64,000 nt of DNA from Anagrus nilaparvatae (GCA_022575985.1 JAKSXM010000247.1:333501-397500); one strand, 5' to 3'. Numbered from the stretch's first letter, positions 11,311 through 24,466 are shown. The notes: a model not told the origin generated them from the sequence alone. A program made the numbers and translations.

Positions 11311-13223
11311 TCGTTGGTTGTGTAGTTACACAAACCGGTTATAAATTTTTTGACTTCTAAAGTATCCCTAGGACATTTATGGAACTTTTAAAACTTAGTT
11401 TATAATATATAAACAATAAATTTTTTTTGCATCTCAATTGCGAGCAGGAGGAATTTTATTCATTTTCAATTTTTCCTCAATCCTGTACAACCGACCAAAA
11501 ATTTTTTAAATTTGTACAGATTACGGGTACTTGAAAATGAGTAATTGGTTTCGTATTAAAAAATAATCGTTAAAAAGTGTACATTAGAATTATAACCATT
11601 ATATTTTGTTTATATTATGTTCCTTCGAGGAAAAGAATCTAGCAGTTGTTCATATTGTTTTCCAGAAACTTAGATTAGTATAATATCCTTACTAAGTGAT
11701 GCATATTATGTATTTTTTACTTACTAATTTGCCATAATAATACATTCTTAATTGGCTCGTAGAAATGTTTATTTTGCCAAATGCAGAGGTTTAAAACTAC
11801 GAGGCGCATAACGCCGAGTTCCTGTAATCGCATTTGGTAATATTTAATAATATTTACAAACGGCAATATTGACAACCTCTCAAAATTGGAATATAGTCAT
11901 TGTTTCCCGCTAATAAAGAAATTAATATTAATATAAATAAATTATACAAAAAAAATTTTTGTGAAATTTTGTAAAGTATTCTAAATTTTTGAAAATGAAG
12001 ACTGATAATCTTCGAAACGTCGGCATTAATGTATAAATAAAGAAAAAGTTGAGGTAAACGCGTTTCAAGCTTCAGTACGGGATGTAACTTATTAAAAAAT
12101 GCGAAACTCGATCAATTTTCATCCTGAATTTATTTAGATTTTTGATTATCAGGTGAAATCACTCGCCATTTACCAAAAAAATAAGTTTTAAGACCGAGGT
12201 TTATGATGGGACCCAAATATCGCTCTATAAGAACCCATGTACTTCATGACAACATATAGAAATGACTAAATAAGGCAACTAATTTTACTCGGTAAATAAA
12301 ATTTCAAGCATAAAACGAGTTTGTATATGTATACAAACAACTTGTATGGAAAATACTTATGTTTACTGAATATTTATTTATTAGCAACTTTCTAGCTTGT
12401 TAAAGTATCTTGTAAACTTAAGTAAGTCCCTAAATCGAATTATTTTAACCCGAATTATTTAAAGTGCCTAACCTCAGAATAATCTAAGTCCCTAAATCGA
12501 AACTTTTAGCAAACCTCTCTCTATAAACACGTTCCATGTTAAAATTCCAAGCTATTTTTCAAAATAACTGCCTAGCTAATGTATATTCATAATATCTTTC
12601 AAATACATACTTACCATTAAGTAAGTATGTATTTATAATATCTTTTAAAGTTTTGGAATGATTGAATAGGTGTAAATACATAAAAATATTCATACATCAA
12701 ATACACATTAGATAATAAAACAATTTTCTTTCCCATCTTAAAAAGAAGAATGATAACTCAATTGGGAATTACTCATGATATACTATCACAAATGGAGATT
12801 AGGTGTATAGTATACGAAATAAATTTTTACAGCAAGATAATAATACAATGAGCTCTGAGATAATGAGAAAATATTTACTTAAATAATTCTACATGGTATT
12901 TTTTTGTACTTCGCTTCAACAATTTTCTGCTCACTTATCGTAGCTTTTGCGTGATATTCAATTTTTGTTATTTTGGAAGTTGCTAAATTTAAAAAAAAAT
13001 TTTTAATTTAAAAAAAATTAAAACTGAAAACTGAAATATCTCAATATTATCTCATTATTAAAAAATATGGTCAAATTTTACTCTTAAAATTTGGAATTAT
13101 ACTTGGATTTAGTATTATCTATACTTATCAAAAATTTTAATTTGACAGCAATTTAAAAATTGGTCTTTTTGGAACAAAAATTGAGTATTTGTTTTATCGA
13201 TAATCACGATAGGAGAATAAGTG
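11311..13223. other. Intergenic DNA with repeat fragments
   Basis: No gene is supported. A hairpin GAAGACTGATAATCTTC followed by GAAACGTCGG lies at 11997-12025. At 12430-12540 the phrase AAGTCCCTAAATCGAA occurs twice, followed by CTATAAACACGTTCCATGTT; this links the segment to the minisatellite-bearing repeat unit. Confidence 0.4.
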
Positions 13224-13430
13224 CACTGAAAAAAAAATCCGCTTGCAGCTAGCGGAATTATTTTTCTCGTCAAACGATTGCAAATGACTTGAAACATAAT
13301 TTTTTCTCGCTTACTTGGGATATGCGTATATCGATATGATGAGATTTGAGAAAATTTTGGAAACATCAGAAGAGAAAAAATGTTTTATTTTAATTTTCTT
13401 TACGTTTCAAGTCATTTGTAATTATTTGCG
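13224..13430. mobile_element. MITE family B, copy 2 (right end unclear)
   Basis: It starts CACTGAAAAAAAAATCCGC with a GCAGCTAGCGGAATTA block, then CAAACGATTGCAAATGACTT. The complement AAGTCATTTGTAATTATTTG appears at 13407-13427, so the copy folds back, but the terminal CAGTG is not recognisable. Confidence 0.5.
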
Positions 13431-13530
13431 AAGAAAAAAAGTTGTAGTTTATAGGGGTTATAGAACTAGGTCCTTAGACAAAAAAATAAGACTAATCGAA
13501 ATCTATTTTTTGCCCTTTGGTTAATAGATA

Positions 13531-13812
13531 CACTGAAAAAAAATTCCGGTTTTGGCAGCCGAAATTTTTTTATTTCAAACGATTGCGAACCTGTTGAAAG
13601 GTAAAGATAATTAATAAAAAAGAATTTTACTAAATTAATTTAATACTACCATTTAAAATTCGAGAACCACGGCACGGTGGAACTTAAAAAAAAATTGTTA
13701 ACCAAAGATAAAAATTTTTTCTTCAAATTTTCTTTAACTTTTATGCCATTTGTAAACATTTAAAAGAAAAAAAAAATTGCGGCTGACACAACCAGAATTT
13801 CGATCATAGCAA
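13531..13812. mobile_element. MITE family B, copy 3
   Basis: It starts CACTGAAAAAAAATTCCGG with TTTTGGCAGCCGAAATTT. Inside, CAAACGATTGCGAA near the left mirrors CATTTGTAAACATTTAAAAG near the right, followed by GGCTGACACAACCAGAATTT. The right terminus has decayed. Confidence 0.55.
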
Positions 13813-14474
13813 CCAAAATTTATTTGTACCTGTTTTCAAAATATTTTAGTTCGCAAATATATTTCTTTTGAGTACTTATTTAAATTTTAAATTTTAGCAA
13901 AAAAAATATCAATTTGTTAGTTTTTATTTACTTTTAAAATATAAAATATATATTATTATGATAGTTGAACGATGTGCATTTGAATTTTTTTTAAAAAGGA
14001 ACCAATAATGTAGTACGTCTTTAAAAAGTTAAAAGATTAAAATAAATTTGTTTTAGCATAGGAAAAAAAATCTCTTAATCCTTGTAAAATAATTCTGATA
14101 ATAATTGAATTGAAACAATTTTAATAAAATTTGGATCCATACATTAGGTACTATTTAATATAAAAAATCTATGTCCTAGTTATTAAAATAAATTAAAAAA
14201 GTATAATTTTCTTGATATAATACCAGAATAATCTAATAAAAAAAAACTTTTATTCTCTTAAACTCATTAAACTAACTATCCATCCTTAAAATCGACATCA
14301 TCAATTTAAATCTCATTAAAATATATCTTTTATTGACATAAAATAGTAATGTATATTTGAGTCAGTTAAAAAAATTTTAATTTGCCATATTAGCATATAA
14401 AACTGTTTTAAACTTTAAGATTAAAATAAATCTTTAATCCTAAAATTAAAAAAAAAATAATTTTTGTTTTTCAG

Positions 14475-15398
14475 GGTACTGATTACAATTTCGATTTCAA
14501 ATTATCTTACAAGTTCCTGAAATTAAGCGAAGCACATCTGCGTTATGGTAATAGTAGTTTAAGTACATGGAGAGGCGATCTTATAAACGGTACATATTGT
14601 GACAGAATATTTACTAGGTGTGATTTAAGAGCATGTAGGTTACAATCACCAAATTATCCTGGTGTTTATCCAAGAAATGTAACGTGTTATTATAGACTCG
14701 AACAAAAAAGATCGCCTGTAGGTACTAGATCGTTAATTAAAGTATCACAAAAAAATGCTCATAAAATTCATATAAAGGACCAAGTTAATAAATATGACAC
14801 GAGTCAAAGAAGCTTAAGACTTTGGGATCAATGTAACGTTGTTCAAGATTATTTAACTGTTTATGATGGAGGCTCAACAAATGATAGGGTGCTCATCAGA
14901 CTTTGTGGGGGAGATGCAGTGCCAGATATCATTGGAAGCAAAGATACAATGCTTTTAGAATTTCACACTTCACCTTACGATAATCCATTTCATCCTGTAC
15001 CGTTATCATTTTTACCTGGATTTGAATTAGAAGTCCAAGTAATGTTTGTTGACGAAAAATCTACAGCTAGCTTTTTACTTAAAGATAAAGAAAATTGTGA
15101 TTTCTACATATCTAGTCATGAAAGCTCTGCAGGAGTATTAGAGAATCCAAAACATTCGTTACCACCAAATACGACTTGTAGATATCATTTTCAAGGAAAA
15201 GCTAATGAAGTTGTATGGTTAGCTTTTGTTAAATATTATACAACTGTTGGAGATTCTTCGAATAATTTAGCAACGTCAGTTGATACTTCTAATGAATGTA
15301 ATGTTAAACTACTTATTTGGAATGGAGAGAGAAATCTTGAAAAAGGTAAAATATCAGATACCAGGACTCCAGGCAACGTTGGAATCAAAGACAAGTTT
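14475..15398 (+). CDS. CUB/LDLa gene, exon with CUB modules 1-2
   Basis: 308 codons. The acceptor is TTTTTCAG before GGTACTGAT and the donor is GTAAGT after AAGTTT. It holds the best CUB signature of the gene (SPNYPG, then DYLTVYDGG, then LCGG and LEFHTSP) and the start of a second cysteine module (CDFYISSHE). It begins in phase 0. Confidence 0.9.
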
Positions 15399-18300
15399 GT
15401 AAGTTATTATTTTATACTAATATATTATTCCTTTAGGACATAAACACTTATTTCAAACTGACGTGAGGTTTTAATAAAAATCGGATAAGATAAAATTCAT
15501 ATATAAGCATCTATTTTCAATATCTAAGAATATTTTCATTTTTAATTAATTTATTTATAAATAGTAATTTTTTTTTAATGGGAGAAAAAATCATTACAGA
15601 ATTGTAAACCACATGAATTTATTTGATTTACATTTATATTACTTTTTAAGTAATTTCCAATAAGATTAATTTATTTACTTGTCAGCGGCCAGAAAGCACG
15701 TACTTCCCGGCTACTACGCGACCGGAAAAGACGTGTTTTCTTGCTACTGACGAAAAAAAATCGTATACGACCCTTGTCCATAAATAAATAATGCCCCAAA
15801 TCGCAGTTTATTGCAATTTATGTGCGATTTGGGCCATTTTTTACTTTTCTGGATACGGGCTCGTAATATACTATTTATGGAAATTTATTTACTTTTTATA
15901 ACTTACCATATGATGTATAGTATTTATTTACAATTATTAGCTTGGTTGGTTTGAGCAGACTTAAGACTAAAATTTCTGGAATTTTGGACTTTTTAAAGAA
16001 AAAAAGCAAATTTTAAAGTATATACACTGTAAAAAGTAACTTTCTTATATTAACAAAAAAATTAGAACATTTTCGAAAAATTAGTAAATTTTCAAAAAAT
16101 TTTGTAAATATTCGAAAAAAATCGTATATTTACTAAATTTAGTATATTAATCAAAATTCGAGTATTCTCGATTTTTTTTGTGAATTCGCAAGAAAAATAG
16201 ATAATTTACAATTTTTTTCGAAAATTTACAAAAAATAGTTGTTAATTTACAACTTTTTTCATAAAATCACAAAAAAAATCGAGAATTATCGAATTTTTCG
16301 ATAATATACTAAATTTTGTAAATTTGCGATTTTTAACGAATATTTACAAAATTTTTTGAAAATTCACTAGTTTTTCGAAAAAATTCTATTTTTTTTGTAA
16401 ATCCAAGAGAGTTACTTTTTACAGTGTACATATTCTACAAATATTTTCTTTACTATTTTTTGCAAAAATGATCTAAAAAATAATTTTTAATAGATTTGCA
16501 TTCGATTTGCATGACGAATTTGATGACTGAAGTTACATTCCAACCCTATATGTTCTTATAAAAGACCATAGCATCACCCTTGCTTGTGAAATTCTTTAAC
16601 CCCTTTGATTTTCAGATTTTCTGAAATAACCACTTCTCTAAAACTGTTTCATGTTAATAATAATTTTTATTGTGAGCTTTTAAGTAGAACAAGTCATAAA
16701 AAATTGAAAATTTATAATTTTAACAAAAAATAAAATAATTTTTCAAAGAGCTATAATTCTGCAATGCGTTAATTTAAATTTCATAATATCCAGTTATAAT
16801 ATATTGTTTGTTAAAAAAAACTTTTCAAAAATGAAATTATTCAAATAGAATATTTAAAGTAATACGATATATTTACATAAAAATAATATTTACGTAAAAA
16901 ATATAAATTGATAAAAATTTTTGAATAAATCTGTTTTCATTAAAATTTCATTTTTGACATTAATTTAAATAAAAAGGAAGATATTTTAATGTAAAATTAA
17001 ATCACTTTTAAATAATATATAAATCCATCAAAATCTCTCGTATGTATAATTAATAACTTGGTAATTAAACATATTTAGTTACGAACACAGTTTTCTTGTT
17101 ACATTTTCAGATGTAATCAATTTCTATTTACTTATTATATAATATGTTATGTACTAATGAAATATAATGCACATAATTGAAAGTACCACCATTTAGATTT
17201 AGGGCAAAAAAATATTAAAAATTGTCTTTTTAAATACGCTAAAATTAAATTTTAATTTCAGAATGCTACGTTAATGGGTGAATTTTGTAAAGATGAAATA
17301 CCTCGCCTTTGTGATCATAGTTTACTTCGAAATGAAAGTCGTCATACAAGACCATGTAGTATGAGTGAAAGTTATGTTTCAACAGGCCCTTATCTAACGT
17401 TAGAACATGTTCATCGTCACGGAAGCGCCTTGTATCCTCTAAGTTTTGTTTTAAGGTATGAATTTGTTCATGAAGCAGGTTCTTGTAATCGACTTTTTGT
17501 ACCAGCTTCAACGATTAAGAATGGACAAAGTATTCCTATATCATTCAGTTCACCTAAAAGTGTATTTTTCTATGGTCGGGGTGGTTCTGAAAATATTAGC
17601 TGTATATACAGGTTTGAGTCAGGTCCGGATAAAAAACTTGAATTGACAATCACAAAAGCTTCTTTTGGAAATAGAAAGTGCAAATCTAATGTGGATCCTT
17701 TGATAAATAGACTCACGTGTGGAGGAAGCAGTCAAAGTAACTCAGAAGAATTGGCTGTATTAAAATTCTACGAGATACCCTGGGAAGGAGTTAAGATACC
17801 AAGAGATTGTTTATGTACTAATCTTAGTCAAAAATTTGTCTTTCAAAGCTTAAATTCCGCTGCTGTTGAATTACACTTCCTTGTAAACAAAATGAATATT
17901 ACCCAGGATTACCACGACTTTTACTTTGAAGGTGAATACAATTTTTTACCAGCCACTGGATCTGAAGATACATTAACAAGTGGAATACGCAAATCTGGAC
18001 ATGAATGTAGCGGTACAGGGCACTCTTTATCTGAAACTCCCACAATCGATAGATTACATGAAAGGAGACTAAGAGGAACTAGTGGAGAAATTTCTTTAAG
18101 AAGTCCAGGTCTATCTGCTACTTCCGTGACACCAGTTAAAGTTGTAAGTTTAAAAAAATTAAATTACTAAACTGCTTTCTAAATACTTTTTAATTAATTT
18201 TAATGTTAAAATTTTTAGCAAACTCTTTCATCTACTGATCATCTAGCAAAACCTAATGAAAAACTAAATATAACAGGATCAGAAATAATGGTCAAGGGAT

Positions 18301-20850
18301 CTATTAAATCGAAAAGTCCAAGGAATGGATCTCCTAATGAGGTCACTCAATGTATTAATGAACCATGGCTAATTGAGCCTGAGGATTCTCAATTACATTT
18401 TCTGTACTTGAAAACCCCAGGTTTCCGATTAAACAACAGAAACATAGATGAATGTCCTACAAAAAATAGAATAGTTATTTATCCTGCGATGAATTCTCAT
18501 TACAAAACTGTTGTTTGTCCTACCGAGAGTAACAACAGCATTTATGAAAATAAAGGTCAAAGAGTTGTTGATCTAATTTCTGATGGATGGAATTTCAGTT
18601 CAACAGTCTGGCATTCTGGTAAACCACTAACGGAACACGAGCAGCATCATTCCAGAAGTTTTGTTGTTGAATTTTTACAACATGAACCTGGATACTATGT
18701 AGTAACATGGATGGCTATCTCAAAGAGACTGTTGACCGGTCCCACTATTTTGGAATGTCCGTACAGGTATGTAATTTTTTTCTCTTAAAATAAAAACATA
18801 ACCGAAGTAAAAAAACCTAAATTAGCTTACACAGCCTGAAAAGTAAGCATATTTAAAAATATTATTTGCTATGTGCGTGTTCGTAAGCGTGCGCGTGTAA
18901 TAAACTTATTTAATTTTCAATAGTATATTTACGGCTCGCGTACAGAAAAGTAAAGAATGACCCAAATCGCGCGCAAATTACCTTGCGAGGCAAAGCCGAG
19001 GATGGTAAACTGTGATTTAGATCATTCTTTATTTATGGAAAAGGGCAGTACAAAATTTTTCTGCGGCAGTAGCGAGATTTCGTGGTTACTGTCCAGAAAA
19101 ATAGTTTTTCTAGTCATTTTCAGTCGTAGCATTTACTAAATCTTTTTTCTGTTTAGATACTATTCGCAAGGAATTTATTAATACACAGGACAAAATTCGA
19201 ATGTTTAGTTATTTATATTTACTACAGAACGTTAAATTCATTTAATATTCTATATAATAATAATTATTTTAGTAGTATATTTGTTTACTTATCAAAAGTG
19301 TTCAACGGAAAAAATTTTATTTCATTAACAATTTCATAGTGTTTATTCTATCCCAGAAATATTTTTAATAAGAAAAAAAAAACTTAAATTCCCTGGATAT
19401 ACCTAAATTTAATATGATTAGGCTGAGAAGGGTAAAGAAAAGCATACAGTCACTCGTTAAAGACAAAATTCAAAAGAAAATTATTCGACTATTAAACAAT
19501 TGTTTAATGGTACGGTATATGAAATATGTTCTTCCGACCATATTCCTACCTTGAAATTTGAATGCTTTATTTTAGGATTTATTCGTAACATATACCGCTC
19601 AACTATAATAACGTCAATATTGAAGTCTTGAAAAAACTTAATTAATATAATTTTTTTGTAAAACTTGTATGTGAAACTTAGTAAACAATGTTTTTGCAAG
19701 TGTTATAGGCCTAACATAATAAAGATAGCATAAAAATATAAATGAACTTACTTTTTAATCATATGAATATTAATTGGCTCAAGTGCTTTTAAGAAAAACA
19801 TTCTATTTAAAATAATTAAGAAAAACAAAATGGGCGATAATTTCAATGATCAAGTTACCATAAAATTGTTTTTAAAAAATATATTTGATCTAGGCCGTAT
19901 TCAAATTTCGTTAATCCTCAAAAATTATCTTCAAAATCTTTCTGAATTCCTCAAATTTTTATATATAAATTCTTTCCGAACTCAGACATATCTAATTCCA
20001 CAAAAAACGAAAATGTACCATTTTTTAAGGACAAAGTATACAAATTTTTGCTGAAAAGAAAAAAAAACAATATTCCCTCATACTTTAAAACAGACTTGGA
20101 AATGATAATATCTGGTTCAGTGCCAGATATTAGTGGTTTGAATATTTTTTTTTTTTTTAGGCGTGTCCTTTGTATTGCGTCTATTTAACTCGTATATTTT
20201 TAATCGGATTTGCGGATAATTCAGATACAACCTTTTATCTAATAGGTTAACAAGAATAGGCAATATTAAAAATGAAAATTATTAACATGTAAATAATAAA
20301 TGATTTCAGATGTCCTGAATTAGAAGCTTGTATAAGTTCAATGTTATGGTGCGACGGAGTACGTCACTGCCCATCTGGTTTCGACGAACGTGACGAAAAT
20401 TGTTCTTATCGATTTGGAGTAACATTACTTTACGTTGCTGTTGGAACTGGTACATTAGGTATCTTTTTGATACTCCTTCTTGCCACAGGTTGCCTAAAAT
20501 ATTGTATATATCGTCGTCGTCGTTTACAACGACAATCACAACTTCAAAAGAAGCTTCCTCAAGATACTTCAGAAACTCTTGAACGTAAAAGTAAAAAAGT
20601 ACAGCAATTAAATGTTAAGCAATTAAATACAACAAGAAACAATGGCCTTGATATAACTGCCGGTATCAACGAAAATATATCTCAACCTAGGTATGCTAAT
20701 TCAACTTTTAATAGAATAGGAAGATATGATTCGGGTCATCATCTTCATCATCATTATCAACAACATTTACAATACGATAGACAAGATTTTGATGACATTC
20801 AACATGAAGATAGAGAATACGAAAAATTTTCAAAAGATAGTATTTGTTGA
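14475..20850 (+). CDS. CUB-repeat / LDLa single-pass membrane protein (3' four exons)
   Basis: Joined exons 14475-15398, 17262-18143, 18219-18766 and 20310-20850 give an uninterrupted 964-residue frame ending in TGA. All introns are GT-AG, with phases 0, 0 and 2. The visible protein has about four CUB-like cysteine modules. The clearest is residues 45-175, with CRLQSPNYPGVYPRN and the classic DYLTVYDGG turn. Then come an LDL-receptor class A repeat (CPELEAC to DERDENC), one transmembrane helix (VTLLYVAVGTGTLGIFLILLL), a basic stop-transfer RRRRLQRQ and a His-rich tail. The first exon opens inside a domain with no signal peptide, so upstream exons are missing and I could not find them between 237 and 14474. 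The layout recalls Neto-like receptors, but the extra CUB modules argue against a direct name. Function is probably cell-surface binding or adhesion. Confidence 0.9.
15684..15886 (-). mobile_element. Family C repeat, copy 1
   Basis: In reverse orientation it shares with 18921-19137 and 59768-60008 the phrases GTATATTTACGAGCC (varied), CAGAAAAGTAAA, GGCCCAAATCGCAC, TTTATTTATGGACAAGG and a hairpin around AAAGCACGT. The internal inverted segment AAATCGCA / TGCGATTT lets it fold. Non-coding. Confidence 0.7.
16025..16426. mobile_element. Palindromic MITE (TA insertion), copy 2
   Basis: It has the same ends as 3477-3875 (CACTGTAAAAAGTAAC and GTTACTTTTTACAGTG) with TA flanks on both sides, and a nearly identical interior. 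It sits in an intron of the CUB/LDLa gene and leaves the splice sites intact. The closeness of the two copies suggests recent activity of the family. Confidence 0.85.
17262..18143 (+). CDS. CUB/LDLa gene, middle exon
   Basis: 294 codons, phase 0 at both ends (TTTCAG acceptor, GTAAGT donor). It contains FCKDEIPRLCDH and a third CUB-like module (SCNRLFVPAS through CIYRFES and LELTITKASFG). Then comes a linker rich in Ser, Thr, Gly and Arg that is probably exposed. The 81-codon minus frame here is a shadow. Confidence 0.9.
18219..18766 (+). CDS. CUB/LDLa gene, exon with last CUB-like module
   Basis: 548 bp after a 75-bp intron. It holds QCINEPWLIEPEDSQLHFLY, CPTKNRIVIYPA and a closing VVTWMAISKR, a CUB-like strand pattern. 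It ends TACAG before GTATGT, leaving two bases that join the first base of the LDLa exon to make Arg. Confidence 0.9.
18921..19137 (+). mobile_element. Family C repeat, copy 2 (in intron)
   Basis: It starts AGTATATTTACGGCTCG and shares CAGAAAAGTAAAGAATG, CCCAAATCGC, AAGCCGAGGATGGTAAACTG and TTTATTTATGG with the copy at 59768. The 60-codon frame it contains (MTQIARKLPCEAK...) is matched by one in the other copy (MAQIARKLPSEAK...). This reflects shared descent of the repeat, not a gene. Confidence 0.75.
20310..20850 (+). CDS. CUB/LDLa gene, terminal exon: LDLa, membrane helix and cytoplasmic tail
   Basis: The acceptor is TGATTTCAG. The exon encodes one LDLa repeat with the acidic D-x-x-D-E calcium-binding pattern (CDGVRHCPSGFDERDENC). 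A hydrophobic helix and an Arg-rich anchor follow, then a tail of about 120 residues with His-rich and Asp/Glu-rich stretches (HHLHHHYQQH, DDIQHEDREYEKF). The stop is TGA at 20848-20850. AATAAA at 21057-21062 is a candidate polyadenylation signal. Confidence 0.93.
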
Positions 20851-22848
20851 CGATACGCTAATCAATCGGATATGGTTGAGACAACGGTCTAATTATTACT
20901 TTATTTTCTAAGTAAAATAAAAAAATTTCAACGACTTTTGTTATTTCTTGCTGCACTTTTTATAAATAATATATAAAAATATTAAAAAATAATATTCATT
21001 AATTTGGAATAACTTGTAGATTGTAGATATGCTTGAATTTAGATTATAAGGTTGTGAATAAAACAAGAAAAAAAATTTTTTTTACATATATATATATATA
21101 TAATATATACATATTTATATATAATTGTTAGTAAATATTATTTATTATAATTTTTTTTTCTTCGTTTTTTTAACATTAATGAAAAATCTGTGATTTTTAA
21201 GTATATTAAAATTTAAAAAAATTCATATTACAAAATATAGTAGGCATTTTATAGCCTTTGAAATAGCGTCTTATCCCAATATAATAAAAATTAAATTTTT
21301 GCGGAAAAGAAATTTTTTTCCGTTTATGGTAATACTTATGATGAACAAAGATTATATTTAAATAAATAAATATACGTGTCTAATATTTTTTTATCTAATT
21401 TCAAATTATACAATACGCAAGCCCCTTATTTAAATTTTTACCACCAAGTTTTAATTCATTCTCCCAGGCCAAAATTTGTTCAAATTCTTACTTAAATCCT
21501 ATCCTATCTCTTTTTGTTCTAATAAATGACCACTTCAAACGCTATTAAAATGTCTATATACCAGCCTGTGAATTATTTAATTAAAAATTATTAATTATAA
21601 TTTGATGCCATTTTCCAAAAAAAACAAGGTACTCAAAATAATATTAATTAAAAGTTGACATTATTATTGCCAGGTGCCAATACTTAAAAAGTTAAAAAAA
21701 GGGCCTAGATTTTGAAAATCTTATTTTCTTGATAAATGGTATCTGATTGAAAACGGAAAAATAAAACAACTTTTTATAAAATTCTCAGGCTATACTACGA
21801 TGTGTTTAAAATCAATGAAAAATGCAGGGTTTTAAAGAACAGTATTATAATTATTATTATCTTATGAAAATATAAATTGTTATATAGTGTGTAAAATATT
21901 TATTGTTATAAATTATTAAACTCTCTTAATCTATCTATCTTATAACATTATCTCTCTTTATTTTAGATTTTATTAACTTTATATGTAAATAATATAACAA
22001 ATAATGAGTATAAGTGATAAATATAAATAAAAGTGATAGAATGTATGCTATAAATAAAAAAAAAATTTATATATATCTAATATATATATTATAGAAAAAA
22101 AGAAAAATTTTTAAGTTACATAAGTGCAGCGAGAATTTTTTGTAAATTTTACATTAAAATGCTTTATATAATAAGGACCTCAAATATTAGACTCTGACTT
22201 ATTTTGCTTTTGGGTAATTGACCAATTTTAAACTTTATAACTTTACAATTTTAAAGAAAAAAATAAACCCAAAAAATTTTTAAATTTTTAAACTTGGGAG
22301 TTATAATTTGTATTACTTGTATGAAATTATAATTTAAAATTTTTGTCTTAGATAATAAAAAAGACGTGATCTACAGAATGCCAAATATTAATGCATATAT
22401 TTGCTTGAATCTCATATGTACGTAAATTAAAAAAAAAGTAGTAGTAATAATAGTAATGTAGATCATGCATTTTTTATTGTGTAAGAAAGAATATGACATT
22501 TAATTTAAAAAAATATCAAGTATTTGTATAAAAAATAAGTAAAATATATTTTTATTTTTGGAGATAAAATAAGCAGAGATCTAATAAATACAAGTATTGC
22601 TCCTTCCACAGTATGAGGAACTTTATTAGCTTAGTAGTAAAAACTTGACATTTTCTAACTGATGTAAGCATAGAAGATGTTGTGTTTTCGACTCACTACC
22701 GAAATTAGGGACTTTAGTACTTGGAAGGAGCGATATATTAAAAAAAATCTTTCTTAAATTATGTATATGGACAAATACAGGAGAAGTCACCAGATCAAAC
22801 ATTAAAAAATGAAACATGAATTTTGCATTAATTGAGTGCCAAAAAATA
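20851..22848. other. Intergenic DNA between convergent genes, no gene seen
   Basis: The 3' flank of the CUB/LDLa gene, with TA microsatellites around 21080-21115 and 22060-22090. No ORF above background. Confidence 0.4.
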
Positions 22849-23082
22849 CGCTGAAAAAAAATCCGGTTGTGGCAGCTGGATTTTTTTTCGCTTAAACGAT
22901 TGTAAATGGCTTGAAAAGTAAAGAAAATGTTTAAAAAAGTTTTTTCTCTTCTAAAATGTCAGCATTGCAAATCTATAGGACTAATTAAAAAAATTTTGAA
23001 TACAAAAAAAATTTTTTTCTGATTTTTCTTCGCTTTTATGTCATTTTCAACCATTTAAAAGAAAAAAAAAATTTTTTCAATG
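22849..23082. mobile_element. MITE family B, copy 4
   Basis: CGCTGAAAAAAAATCCGGTT with TGGCAGCTGGATTTT at the left. The fold-back partner CATTTTCAACCATTTAAAAG lies near the right end, which closes AAATTTTTTCAATG. An internal CGATTGTAAATGGCTTGAAA mirrors the right arm. Confidence 0.6.
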
Positions 23083-24219
23083 TATGTTTTACTACTTTTT
23101 TTACTATTTCGTTGATCCTGATATAATGATTGAAATCAAACAATTGAATGTAATATCCATTTGCTTCCAGAGCTTTAGTACTATTTTGCACATTAACTAA
23201 AATTTTGTAACCTTAGTAAAATATGCTCATAATTTTTGCAATTGAATACTGCCATTGGTAAGTTAATTGACATTTTGAGTTATATAAGGCACCATGGTAA
23301 AATTGAGACATCGCAATACCTCAAAATTTCAGTTAATAGGGATGTTTGTGCCGACAGTAAAAACTTAGAAAATTATCATCTACAATTATATCACCATTAC
23401 TAATAATTGTTAGTCATTTGAATCACCAATTTCAGGGAAAATAATATATATATTATGATTCCGTGTCCGAAAAAATGGCCCTTATTGCATGTAAGTCACC
23501 ATTCTTGGCCAACCTAGGCAAAGTTGATAAACTTCGAAGTATTCTTTTTATGAACCAGGGTTGTATACGATTTTTCTGTCATACAGTGACTGAGATAAAA
23601 CAATGATAAAATATCTCAGTGAATTTCAAAAATTCAAATTGCTATAATAAAAAAATAAAATTTTGATCTGATGATTTTATTTGGATTTGTCCATATACGT
23701 AATATATAAAACAGTAGATGAATCGCTATATAATAATATACATACAGAACACATACTTAGTTTCTAAGGACTATAAATATAATAATTATAATAATAATTA
23801 AAATAATAATAATAATAATAATAACAATAATAATAATATAGAAATAATTTTAAAAAAAGTAAACAATGTGTTGCAAAGAAAAAAAAATACAACGAGAAAT
23901 GAGCATTCGTTGTTGACTTTTATAAATGCGTTCTACATTTTTTTTTATTCATTAAAATTTTTAAAATCTAACTAAGACATTATTATTTATTTCAAAAAAA
24001 ATATTATTATTTGTTTTAAAAAGAGGATACAAATCTTTGAAAATAAAAAAAAAATTCTGTGTTTATTTTTTGGTTTTAATAAATGAATGTAAAATTTTAA
24101 AAATGGTAATTTACTTTTCGCAAAAATTTTGCTTAACATTTTTTTAAGAGGTTGTTTGTCTCATAGCACTTTGTAAAGTAAACAGAAATCTAAATCTTCG
24201 TTTTTTACAATGAACCATT

Positions 24220-24466
24220 TAGTCTAGGCGCCAGCCATACTAATCACGCCCAAAAATTAAAAAATTAAATTTATTTTTCTGAGGATAAAAATAAGTGGTA
24301 CTTTTGTTATTAACAAATTATTGGCCAATTTTTCAATAATTTGTTAATAACAAAAAATTGACCACGAAATTCGCAAAACGGACCCCGGATTCGTACCACC
24401 TAATCTTATCCTCGGAAAAAGAAATTTAATTTTTGGGCGTGATTAGTATGGCTGGCACCTAGACTA
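24220..24466. mobile_element. 247-bp foldback MITE
   Basis: The left TAGTCTAGGCGCCAGCCATA and right TATGGCTGGCACCTAGACTA are inverted copies. They continue inward through ACTAATCACGCCCAAAAATT and its complement, and then ATCCTC, ACCAC and TTGGTC-like blocks. The ends carry TA, in keeping with TA-targeted insertion. Non-coding. Confidence 0.85.

Larger units (their letters stand above)
15399..17261 (+). other. Intron of the CUB/LDLa gene, hosting two mobile repeats
   Basis: An 1863-bp intron, GTAAGT to TTTCAG. It contains a family C repeat (15684-15886) and the second copy of the CACTGTAAAAAG MITE (16025-16426). Confidence 0.8.

Noticed and set aside
17266..17511. Antisense 81-residue protein
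   Set aside because: A shadow of the CUB/LDLa exon, which has splice sites, cysteine modules and frame continuity.
18957..19139. Small gene MTQIARKLPCEAK, repeated at 59803
   Set aside because: Both copies are translations of the family C repeat, and the frames diverge after the first 25 residues.
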